The notes under the pieces: generated by a model
Seen by the model: the letters and a program-made list of their open reading frames with translations, nothing else
What the model was told of the DNA's origin: nothing
The model's database searches: none
Shown here: in pieces, positions 28,147-35,339 of the stretch
How positions within the stretch are numbered: position 1 is the first letter of the stretch
Layout of the letters: each line of letters opens with the position of its first letter
Assembly: GCF_903181435.1 (NCBI RefSeq)
Contig: NZ_CAEUHO010000005.1
Coordinates: 186,001 to 250,000 of the forward strand
DNA length: 64,000 nt
Reading direction: 5' to 3'
Origin: Bacteroides acidifaciens
GTDB lineage: Bacteria > Bacteroidota > Bacteroidia > Bacteroidales > Bacteroidaceae
Made by a program: the position numbers and the translations under genes

Positions 28147-28581
28147 ATGAATAACAAGATTGGTTACAGTAACGTCCCTAAAAGTTTCTTATATTGCAAT
28201 CACGATAAATGTCCTCGTCGTGGCAAATGTCTTCGGTATCAGGTTGCGCTCGATATTTCACAAAAACTTCCTTACTATACGACAGTCAATCCGCAACATA
28301 TAGCAGGGAATGAAAATAATTGTGACTTCTTTAAATTGAATGAGACTACACACTTTGCCGCCGGGATGAGTCATTTGCTGGATGACATTCCCCACGCTAC
28401 GGCCATTGCTATACACAAAGAAATATATTCATTGATGGGACGCAGTATGTATTATCGTATCCTTAATAAAGAACGGCTGTTGCATCCGGTTGAACAGGAG
28501 CAAATAGCCGCTATTTTCTGCAAACACGGAATTAAGTCCAAGCCTGTATTTGATGATTATATAGACAAATATGATTGGTAG
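28147..28581 (+). CDS. DUF6078-like Cys-rich small protein
   Basis: A 144-residue protein opening with a cysteine cluster (YCNHDKCPRRGKCLRY, then C at about 57), suggesting metal binding or a redox function. The rest is helical, with ATAIAIHKEIYSLMGRSMYYRILNKERLL. This matches the DUF6078-type conserved Bacteroidales proteins. I know no function. It is convergent with AAA-ATPase copy 2, with array 2 between them. Confidence 0.7.
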   Translation: MNNKIGYSNVPKSFLYCNHDKCPRRGKCLRYQVALDISQKLPYYTTVNPQHIAGNENNCDFFKLNETTHFAAGMSHLLDDIPHATAIAIHKEIYSLMGRSMYYRILNKERLLHPVEQEQIAAIFCKHGIKSKPVFDDYIDKYDW

Positions 28582-28596
28582 ATAAGTGCGGAAAAT

Positions 28597-28706
28597 ACTC
28601 ATGGTGATGAGAATTAATTCTCATCACCATGGGAATATTTTCTCATAGCGATGAGTATTTTTTCTCATCGTGGTGAGAAACTTTTCTCATAGTTTTGAAA
28701 AAAGTT
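28597..28706. repeat. Array 2: five direct repeats with exact 22-bp period
   Basis: ACTCAT starts at 28597 and TCTCAT at 28619, 28641, 28663 and 28685, exactly 22 bp apart. Most units are a small dyad, CTCAT-N4-ATGAG or a close variant, followed by an A/T-rich hexamer. The first two units together make a perfect 32-bp palindrome (28600-28631, centred between 28615 and 28616). The array lies between the DUF6078-like gene and the 3' end of AAA-ATPase copy 2, 45 bp beyond that gene's stop. Sequence differs from array 1, but period, unit number and position relative to the ATPase gene agree. Confidence 0.9.
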
Positions 28707-28751
28707 TGAGAAAATAAGGGCAGGGCTAATGTCTTGTAATCAGTGTATTAG

Positions 28752-30308
28752 TTATTCAATCTTCCAGTCTCCTATGGTTCTTGTCGCACTGTCAAAGTTG
28801 ACACCGATTTTAATTACTTTCAAACTCCCTGCCTGATAAGGAATGGCATAACCCTTACTGTTAATCTGTGCTAATGCCTCTTCCGGTGTGCCATCCACTT
28901 TGAATTCAAATACGTAAACGGCATCTTGCATTTTCACAACTGCATCCGCTCTTCCGATGGCCGTATCTACTTCCACATCTATATATTGCCCCATCAGACG
29001 GAAAAACAGATAGAAGATAGTCTGATAATGTTTTTCTTCTTTATTGTTTAGTTTATTGGGGATAGAAGCGAAGAAAGATTTCATTCTTTCCAGACATTCA
29101 TTCAATTTCCCGACACGTAAGTCTTTGATGAACGATATTACATAAAATGTGTTCTCGCGTGCAGGCAAATGTACATAGGCAGGCATGAGAGACTCTATAA
29201 AACCTTTTCTCACCTCTTTGTTGGGATACCCCAATGTATAGGATTCAAAATCCGGATCGTAGCCTTTTATAGTAAGATAACCGCTTTGATAGAGTACCGG
29301 AAGCGGGTCGGTAATTCTATTACTGGGGGCGTCGAACTGTTCCGCTGTGGCAGTAGTGGCATCCAAATTCCGGATATCGAAGTCGCTTTCTTGCAGAAGG
29401 TCTATTAAGAAAGTAGGAGTGCCGGTAGAAAACCAGAAATTCGCATATTTCTTTTGTGCAAATGCATTGATTAAACTAAAGGGATTGTAAATATCTTCAC
29501 TATTTTCACTGAAATGATAACCATCATATTGCAGTTTTAAATGTGCGCAAGCTTCTTCATACGTTTCGTTGTTGGCTTGAGCCATCTGTTCGATATCAAA
29601 TTGCAATTGGGAGCGCAACTCTTCTTCTGTGATGCCGCAAATCGCACTGAAATCATCTCGCATACTGATATTTTGCAGATTATTCAGTTCGCTGAAAATA
29701 CTCATTTGGCTGAATTTGCTGATGCCTGTCAGGAACAACAGACGGAGATATTGCCCGGCTCCCTTGAGAGGACTGAAAAAATCCCGCATTATATTGCGGA
29801 TTTCCGCTTGAACTTCTTCATTATTGTTGCTGTCCAGCATCGGCGAATCGTATTCGTCTATCAATATAACTACTTGCTTTCCCGTCTGCTCATAAGCGCG
29901 GCGGATAATCCCTTCAAAGCGTAAACTGAAAGTCGTATCTCCTTCTTCCCGACTGTATAATTTCTCCCAAAGGAGTAATTGGCGGTTAATTACAGCAGTC
30001 AGCATATCGGAAGTAGTATATTTGCTTATACTGAAATCTATATGCAGCACCGGATACACTGTCCATTCCTTCTCCAGAGTTTCCATTGCCAGTCCGTTGA
30101 ATAATTCTTTCTTTCCTTGGAAATAAGCTTCGAGTGTGGATACCAGCAAACTTTTCCCAAAACGTCGGGGACGGCTCAGAAAATAAGTTGTATTGGTGTT
30201 CGCCAATTTATAAACTAGGGACGTCTTATCCACATATACGTAATTTCCATTGCGCAACTGTTCGAAATTCTGTATTCCTATCGGGTATCTTCTGAAATTC
30301 ATTTCCAT
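28752..30308 (-). CDS. AAA-ATPase / PD-(D/E)XK nuclease-fold protein, copy 2
   Basis: A 518-residue paralogue of the protein at 24652-26211, with the same Walker A (RPRRFGKS), Walker B (VVILIDEYD) and nuclease-like GRADAVV/VFEFKVDG motifs. By eye the two are nearly identical except for a ~30-residue block (residues ~98-127) just before Walker B. There, copy 1 has YVVASSLCAYLHYQ and copy 2 has YTTSDMLTAVINRQ. DNA similarity also covers the 5' leader to about 30394. It lies downstream of two tRNA-Asn genes. Function is unknown; defence or mobile-element roles are speculation. Confidence 0.88.
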   Translation of the reverse strand: MEMNFRRYPIGIQNFEQLRNGNYVYVDKTSLVYKLANTNTTYFLSRPRRFGKSLLVSTLEAYFQGKKELFNGLAMETLEKEWTVYPVLHIDFSISKYTTSDMLTAVINRQLLLWEKLYSREEGDTTFSLRFEGIIRRAYEQTGKQVVILIDEYDSPMLDSNNNEEVQAEIRNIMRDFFSPLKGAGQYLRLLFLTGISKFSQMSIFSELNNLQNISMRDDFSAICGITEEELRSQLQFDIEQMAQANNETYEEACAHLKLQYDGYHFSENSEDIYNPFSLINAFAQKKYANFWFSTGTPTFLIDLLQESDFDIRNLDATTATAEQFDAPSNRITDPLPVLYQSGYLTIKGYDPDFESYTLGYPNKEVRKGFIESLMPAYVHLPARENTFYVISFIKDLRVGKLNECLERMKSFFASIPNKLNNKEEKHYQTIFYLFFRLMGQYIDVEVDTAIGRADAVVKMQDAVYVFEFKVDGTPEEALAQINSKGYAIPYQAGSLKVIKIGVNFDSATRTIGDWKIE

Positions 30309-30340
30309 GATATACGGCTGTTTTGTAAATGAAATATAGA

Positions 30341-30348
30341 CAAAGATA
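30341..30348 (-). promoter_or_regulatory. -7 box of AAA-ATPase copy 2
   Basis: TATCTTTG on the minus strand, within leader sequence shared with copy 1. Confidence 0.5.
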
Positions 30349-30414
30349 AGCATTAAATGAGAATCTGAATATATCAGCTTGTATTTTCTTGCAACGAATA
30401 CGATTGATACCAAA

Positions 30415-30447
30415 TAAAAAAGCCACCCTCTTAGGTGGCTTCTTTTT
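30415..30447 (-). terminator. Terminator after the tRNA-Asn pair
   Basis: The hairpin AAGCCACC/GGTGGCTT (30420-30441) is followed, in the minus direction, by TTTTTATTTG. It should end the tRNA-Asn transcript before the AAA-ATPase gene. Confidence 0.8.
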
Positions 30448-30450
30448 TTG

Positions 30451-30524
30451 CTCTTCCTCTTGGACTTGAACCAAGGACCCTCTGATTAACAGTCAGATGC
30501 TCTAACCGACTGAGCTAAGGAAGA
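30451..30524 (-). tRNA. tRNA-Asn (GTT), copy 1
   Basis: A 74-nt cloverleaf: acceptor TCTTCCT/AGGAAGA, D stem GCTC/GAGC, anticodon stem TCTGA/TCAGA around CTGTTAA (anticodon GTT), T arm CTTGG-TTCAAGT-CCAAG. The 3' CCA is not fully encoded. Identical to the next copy. Confidence 0.96.
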
Positions 30525-30552
30525 ATGTTTGCAACTGAGATTTTGAACTTTG

Positions 30553-30626
30553 CTCTTCCTCTTGGACTTGAACCAAGGACCCTCTGATTAACAGTCAGAT
30601 GCTCTAACCGACTGAGCTAAGGAAGA
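30553..30626 (-). tRNA. tRNA-Asn (GTT), copy 2
   Basis: Same 74-nt sequence and folding as 30451-30524, 102 bp away on the same strand, so the pair is a tandem duplication read as one transcript. Confidence 0.96.
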
Positions 30627-30678
30627 ATGTTTTTCTCAATTGCGATGCAAAAGTAGTAGGTTTTTTTGAAATATGCAA

Positions 30679-30686
30679 TATCTTTG
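30679..30686 (+). promoter_or_regulatory. -7 box for the adenosine-kinase-like gene
   Basis: TATCTTTG matches TAnnTTTG and lies 17 bp before the ATG, implying a very short leader. No TTTG is found at the expected -33 spacing. Confidence 0.5.
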
Positions 30687-30703
30687 CAAAAAAAATATTT
30701 GAA

Positions 30704-31693
30704 ATGGACAAAATAATAGGATTGGGCAACGCCCTGGTAGACGTACTCGCAACCCTGAAGGATGATACTCTTTTGGATGAAATGGGTTTACCCAAAGGAA
30801 GCATGCAGCTCATCGATGACGCTAAGCTACAACAGATTAACGCAAAATTTTCACAGATGAAAACCCATTTGGCAACAGGCGGATCGGCAGGAAATGCCAT
30901 CCTCGGACTGGCTTGTTTGGGTGCCGGAACAGGATTTATCGGAAAAGTGGGAAATGATAATTATGGAGAATTTTTTCGTGAAAATCTGCAGAAAAATAAG
31001 ATTGAAGACAAATTATTACTCTCGGAACAGTTGCCTTCCGGAGTTGCGTCCACTTTTATTTCGCCGGACGGGGAACGTACTTTCGGAACTTATCTGGGCG
31101 CGGCCGCTTCTTTGAAAGCGGAAGACCTGACTCTCGAGATGTTTAAAGGGTATGCATACCTGTTTATAGAAGGATACTTGGTTCAAGACCACGAAATGAT
31201 TCTTCATGCCATTGAATTGGCGAAAGAAGCGGGTTTGCAGATCTGCCTTGACATGGCAAGCTATAATATTGTGGCGAATGATCTGGAATTTTTCTCCTTA
31301 TTAATAAATAAGTATGTAGATATTGTTTTTGCGAATGAGGAAGAGGCGAAAGCGTTTACAGGCAAGGAACCGGAAGAGGCTTTGGGAATCATTGCCAAGA
31401 AATGCAGCATTGCTATCGTAAAGGTGGGCGCAAGCGGCTCTTATATTCGCAAGGGTACGGAAGAAATTAAAGTTTCCGCTATCCCGGTTAGGAAAGTGGT
31501 GGATACCACCGGTGCGGGTGACTATTTTGCTTCCGGTTTTTTATATGGTTTGACGTGTGGATATTCGCTGGAGAAGTGTGCTAAAATAGGTTCTATTCTC
31601 TCGGGAAATGTTATCCAGGTAATCGGAACAACAATGCCGGAGGAATGTTGGGATGAAATTAAGTTAAATATTAACAGGATTCTGGCGGAATAA
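30704..31693 (+). CDS. PfkB-family kinase, adenosine-kinase-like
   Basis: A 329-residue cytoplasmic sugar/nucleoside kinase. The first PfkB signature is ATGGSAGNAILGLACLG. The second, DTTGAGDYFASGFLYGL, carries the catalytic Asp and anion hole. Sequence and length fit the adenosine-kinase-like branch common in Bacteroidales, which would phosphorylate adenosine (or a ribosyl sugar) with ATP. A salvage role fits the nearby ahcY, whose reaction releases adenosine, but the two are separate transcripts. Substrate is inferred. Confidence 0.85.
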   Translation: MDKIIGLGNALVDVLATLKDDTLLDEMGLPKGSMQLIDDAKLQQINAKFSQMKTHLATGGSAGNAILGLACLGAGTGFIGKVGNDNYGEFFRENLQKNKIEDKLLLSEQLPSGVASTFISPDGERTFGTYLGAAASLKAEDLTLEMFKGYAYLFIEGYLVQDHEMILHAIELAKEAGLQICLDMASYNIVANDLEFFSLLINKYVDIVFANEEEAKAFTGKEPEEALGIIAKKCSIAIVKVGASGSYIRKGTEEIKVSAIPVRKVVDTTGAGDYFASGFLYGLTCGYSLEKCAKIGSILSGNVIQVIGTTMPEECWDEIKLNINRILAE

Positions 31694-31738
31694 CCAGGGA
31701 TTGAGTTACTTTTACAACTCATTTATAGGAAAAGAAGT

Positions 31739-33427
31739 ATGAAAAAATTGCTGAATGGGCGGGTAGCTCTTGTTGTAGTGGCTGTTGCGGCTATCGTAGC
31801 TTTCTTTAGTTTCAAGAGTGGCGACGACCGCAATTTCCAGATTGCCAAAAATCTGGATATATTCAATGCGATGGTGAAGGAACTGGATATGTTCTACGTA
31901 GACACGATCGACCCGAACAAGACAATCCGGGAAGGCATTGACAATATGCTTTATTCGCTGGACCCTTATACTGAATATTATCCGGAAGAAGACCAGAGTG
32001 AGTTGGAACAGATGGTGAAAGGTAGCTTTGGCGGAATTGGTTCCCTTATTACTTATAATACAAAGCTGAAACGCTCCATGATTGCCGAACCGTTTGAAGG
32101 GACGCCGGCAGCGAAGGCTGGATTGAAAGCCGGGGATGTTTTGATGGAGATTGACGGTGTGGACCTTGCTGGTAAGAATAATGGGGAAGTCAGCCAAATG
32201 TTGCGCGGACAGGCAGGTACGAGTTTTAAACTGAAAGTTGAACGTCCGAATGCTAAAGGCGAGCGTACGCCGATAGAATTCACGATTGTACGTGAATCTA
32301 TCCAGACGCCTGCGATTCCTTATGCTGATGTATTGGATAATCATGTAGGGTATATTAATCTAAGTACTTTCTCCGGCAATCCCTCGAAAGATTTCAAGAA
32401 GGCATTTCTTGATTTGAAGAAAAAGGGAGCTACTTCATTAGTAATCGACCTTCGGAATAATGGTGGTGGTTTACTGGATGAGGCTGTGGAAATAGCCAAC
32501 TATTTCCTGCCACGCGGAAAAGTGATTGTTACGACAAAAGGTAAAATCAAACAGGCTAGTAATACTTATAAGACTTTACGTGAACCGTTGGATTTGGATA
32601 TTCCGATTGCCGTGTTGGTAAATAGCGGTACGGCTTCCGCTTCCGAAATTCTGTCGGGTTCTTTGCAGGATCTTGACCGTGCAGTGATTGTCGGCAACCG
32701 TACTTTTGGAAAAGGATTGGTACAGGTCCCCCGTTCCTTGCCTTATGGCGGAATGATGAAGGTGACTACTTCCAAATATTACATTCCGAGCGGACGTTGC
32801 GTGCAGGCTATCGACTATAAGCATCGCAATGAAGACGGAAGTGTAGGCGCTATTCCGGACAGCTTGACCAAGGTGTTCCATACAGCGGCAGGGCGTGAAG
32901 TGCGCGATGGCGGTGGTGTGATGCCGGATGTTATTGTCAAGCAGGAAAAGTTGCCGAACATTTTGTTCTATTTGGTACGTGACAACCTGATTTTCGATTA
33001 TGCCACTCAATATTGCCTGAATCATCCTACCATCGTGGCTCCTGAGAAGTTTGAAGTAACGGACGCAGATTATAATGCTTTTAAAGCATTGGTGAAGAAA
33101 GCCGACTTCAAATACGACCAGCAGAGCGAGAAGATTCTGAAAACCTTGAAGGAAGCTGCTGAATTTGAAGGCTATATGAAAGACGCTTCCGAAGAGTTCA
33201 AGGCACTCGAGAAGAAACTGAATCATGACTTGGATCGCGACTTGGATTATTTCTCCGGGGATATAAAGAAAATGATTGCTTCTGAGATTATCAGACGTTA
33301 CTACTATCAACGTGGCAATATCATACAGCAGTTGAAGGATGACGATGGACTGAAAGAAGCGGTGAAGATTCTGAATGATCCGGCAAAATATAAAGAAATG
33401 CTGAGTACGCCGGTTGCAAAGAAATGA
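31739..33427 (+). CDS. S41-family C-terminal processing protease (CtpA-like)
   Basis: A 562-residue periplasmic serine protease anchored or exported by an N-terminal hydrophobic segment (VALVVVAVAAIVAFFSF). A PDZ domain (~100-180, GSLITYNTKLKRSMIAEPF, KAGLKAGDVLMEIDG) precedes the tail-specific protease domain, with the catalytic dyad Ser300 (GTASASEIL) and Lys325 (TFGKGLVQ). A C-terminal helical extension (~390-562) is typical of Bacteroidales members. It trims C-termini of envelope proteins. It is followed directly by a clear terminator. Confidence 0.92.
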   Translation: MKKLLNGRVALVVVAVAAIVAFFSFKSGDDRNFQIAKNLDIFNAMVKELDMFYVDTIDPNKTIREGIDNMLYSLDPYTEYYPEEDQSELEQMVKGSFGGIGSLITYNTKLKRSMIAEPFEGTPAAKAGLKAGDVLMEIDGVDLAGKNNGEVSQMLRGQAGTSFKLKVERPNAKGERTPIEFTIVRESIQTPAIPYADVLDNHVGYINLSTFSGNPSKDFKKAFLDLKKKGATSLVIDLRNNGGGLLDEAVEIANYFLPRGKVIVTTKGKIKQASNTYKTLREPLDLDIPIAVLVNSGTASASEILSGSLQDLDRAVIVGNRTFGKGLVQVPRSLPYGGMMKVTTSKYYIPSGRCVQAIDYKHRNEDGSVGAIPDSLTKVFHTAAGREVRDGGGVMPDVIVKQEKLPNILFYLVRDNLIFDYATQYCLNHPTIVAPEKFEVTDADYNAFKALVKKADFKYDQQSEKILKTLKEAAEFEGYMKDASEEFKALEKKLNHDLDRDLDYFSGDIKKMIASEIIRRYYYQRGNIIQQLKDDDGLKEAVKILNDPAKYKEMLSTPVAKK

Positions 33428-33446
33428 TAGTGCATAGATAAAATTA

Positions 33447-33491
33447 ACGGTGGATGGCTATATGGTAAAAGCTATCCACCGTTTGTCTTTT
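33447..33491 (+). terminator. Terminator after the S41 protease
   Basis: An 11-bp stem with one mismatch, CGGTGGATGGC (33448-33458) with GCTATCCACCG (33471-33481), followed by TTTGTCTTTTC. The last codons and stop of the small minus-strand ORF (33472-33630) lie inside the right arm. Confidence 0.85.
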
Positions 33492-33630
33492 CTATAATCT
33501 CGGCGTATTGGCTTTTATCCTCTGCTGATTCCGCATAAATGAGTAATTTGGAGAGCCCGACTATCTTCTTTTCTAATTGTTCTATTTTTTTTAATAATTC
33601 TTCTCTTGTTTTGTTGTCGTAGTTTCGCAT
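33472..33630 (-). CDS. Small coiled-coil protein, 52 residues
   Basis: A short ORF of 52 codons plus stop. It starts MRNYDNKTREELLKKIEQLE and has a regular leucine/isoleucine heptad through about residue 32, then LLIYAESAEDKSQYAEII. Codon choice and lack of low-complexity filler look like real coding sequence. It is convergent with the S41 protease gene, and its stop lies in the terminator hairpin. A small adaptor or regulator is possible. No family is recognised, and expression is unproven. Confidence 0.5.
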   Translation of the reverse strand: MRNYDNKTREELLKKIEQLEKKIVGLSKLLIYAESAEDKSQYAEIIEKTNGG

Positions 33631-33753
33631 AGAGGGTTTACTACTATTTACTAAATGTTGTATAAACTGTTTTATCTGTTGTAAATATAATACATAATTT
33701 TGACAAACGGGATGACCTTCCTAGTTATTATAATATAAAAAAAACGGATAGCT

Positions 33754-33785
33754 TTTGCCCTACTAATCAGAATGTTCTATCTTTG
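33754..33785 (+). promoter_or_regulatory. Consensus Bacteroides promoter of ahcY
   Basis: TTTG (33754-33757), a 20-nt spacer, then TATCTTTG (33778-33785): an essentially perfect match to TTTG-N19/20-TAnnTTTG. The rest of the 33631-33802 gap is AT-rich with no other feature seen. Confidence 0.8.
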
Positions 33786-33814
33786 TACCAATTATATATT
33801 AAATGATTTACAAT

Positions 33815-35233
33815 ATGTCTACAGAATTATTCTCTACTCTGCCTTATAAAGTGGCAGATATTACGCTTGCTGATTTTGGACGCAAGGAAATCGATTTGGC
33901 AGAAAAAGAAATGCCCGGCCTGATGGCTCTTCGCGAAAAGTATGGAGAATCCAAACCGTTAAAAGGCGCCCGTATCATGGGCTCGTTGCACATGACTATT
34001 CAGACAGCCGTGTTGATTGAAACACTGGTAGCCCTGGGAGCTGAAGTACGTTGGTGCTCTTGTAATATATATTCAACGCAAGACCATGCTGCTGCGGCTA
34101 TTGCTGCTTCAGGCGTGCCTGTGTTTGCCTGGAAGGGTGAGACACTTGCCGATTACTGGTGGTGCACTTTGCAGGCATTGAGCTTTGCTGATGGTAAAGG
34201 ACCGAATGTGATTGTGGACGACGGTGGTGACGCTACGATGATGATTCACGTAGGTTATGATGCGGAGAATAATGCGGCAGTATTGGACAAAGAAGTACAT
34301 GCCGAGGACGAAATAGAATTGAATGCCATCCTGAAGAAGGTGCTGGCGGAAGATAAAACACGTTGGCATCGTGTAGCTGAAGAAATGCGTGGTGTGTCCG
34401 AAGAGACGACAACAGGCGTACACCGTCTGTATCAGATGCAGGAAGAAGGCAAACTGCTGTTCCCGGCATTTAATGTGAACGACTCGGTAACAAAATCTAA
34501 GTTCGACAACTTGTATGGCTGCCGTGAATCGTTGGCTGACGGCATTAAGCGCGCAACAGACGTAATGATTGCCGGAAAAGTCGTTGTGGTATGTGGCTAT
34601 GGCGATGTGGGTAAAGGTTGTTCCCATTCCATGCGTTCTTATGGAGCACGTGTACTGGTGACGGAGGTTGACCCGATTTGCGCTTTACAGGCTGCTATGG
34701 AAGGTTTTGAAGTGGTGACGATGGAAGATGCTTGCACTGAAGGCAACATTTTCGTGACTACTACCGGTAATATTGATATTATCCGTATCGACCATATGGA
34801 GAAAATGAAAGACCAGGTTATCGTCTGCAATATCGGTCACTTCGATAATGAAATCCAGGTGGATGCCTTGAAGCGTTATCCGGGCATCAAATGTGTGAAC
34901 ATCAAGCCGCAGGTAGATCGCTATTATTTCCCTGACGGGCATAGTATCATTCTGCTTGCCGACGGTCGTCTTGTGAACCTCGGCTGTGCGACGGGGCACC
35001 CGTCATTCGTGATGAGTAACTCATTTACGAACCAGACATTGGCTCAGATCGAGTTGTTCAACAAGAAATATGAAGTCGATGTATATCGTCTGCCGAAGCA
35101 CCTGGACGAAGAAGTGGCCCGCCTGCATCTTGAAAAGATAGGTGTAAAGCTGACAAAACTGACTCCTGAACAGGCTGCTTATATAGGTGTATCTGTAGAC
35201 GGACCTTATAAGGCCGACCATTATAGATATTAA
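33815..35233 (+). CDS. ahcY: S-adenosylhomocysteinase
   Basis: A 472-residue NAD-dependent enzyme that splits S-adenosylhomocysteine into homocysteine and adenosine, clearing the product inhibitor of methyltransferases. NAD site [17 protein letters not shown]; substrate and cofactor segments [12 protein letters not shown] and [18 protein letters not shown]-terminal PYKADHYRY, the conserved end that reaches across the tetramer. I start at [13 protein letters not shown] (33815). The in-frame ATG at 33803 adds four residues. Confidence 0.97.
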   Translation: MSTELFSTLPYKVADITLADFGRKEIDLAEKEMPGLMALREKYGESKPLKGARIMGSLHMTIQTAVLIETLVALGAEVRWCSCNIYSTQDHAAAAIAASGVPVFAWKGETLADYWWCTLQALSFADGKGPNVIVDDGGDATMMIHVGYDAENNAAVLDKEVHAEDEIELNAILKKVLAEDKTRWHRVAEEMRGVSEETTTGVHRLYQMQEEGKLLFPAFNVNDSVTKSKFDNLYGCRESLADGIKRATDVMIAGKVVVVCGYGDVGKGCSHSMRSYGARVLVTEVDPICALQAAMEGFEVVTMEDACTEGNIFVTTTGNIDIIRIDHMEKMKDQVIVCNIGHFDNEIQVDALKRYPGIKCVNIKPQVDRYYFPDGHSIILLADGRLVNLGCATGHPSFVMSNSFTNQTLAQIELFNKKYEVDVYRLPKHLDEEVARLHLEKIGVKLTKLTPEQAAYIGVSVDGPYKADHYRY

Positions 35234-35236
35234 TTA

Positions 35237-35338
35237 AATTGAGAATTGAAAATTGAGAGTTGAGAATTAGCCGCGCGGTTTGAAGTGTGATGGTTCTCAA
35301 TTTCCAGTTATCAATTCTCAATTCTCAATTCTTAATTA
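35237..35338. repeat. Inverted clusters of AATTGAGAATTG-type repeats
   Basis: Left arm 35237-35268 carries repeated GAGAATTG/AAATTGAGA units. Right arm 35294-35338 carries their complements (CAATTCTCAATTCTCAATTC). The arms can pair into one long hairpin across a GC-rich loop. It fills the gap between ahcY and the YfhO gene and may act as a terminator or as an intergenic repeat element. Confidence 0.75.
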
Positions 35339-35339
35339 T

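Noticed and set aside
24499..28706. Regarding the 22-bp arrays as CRISPR arrays
   Set aside because: The full period is only 22 bp, with cores of 6-9 bp and no room for spacers. No cas genes are present.
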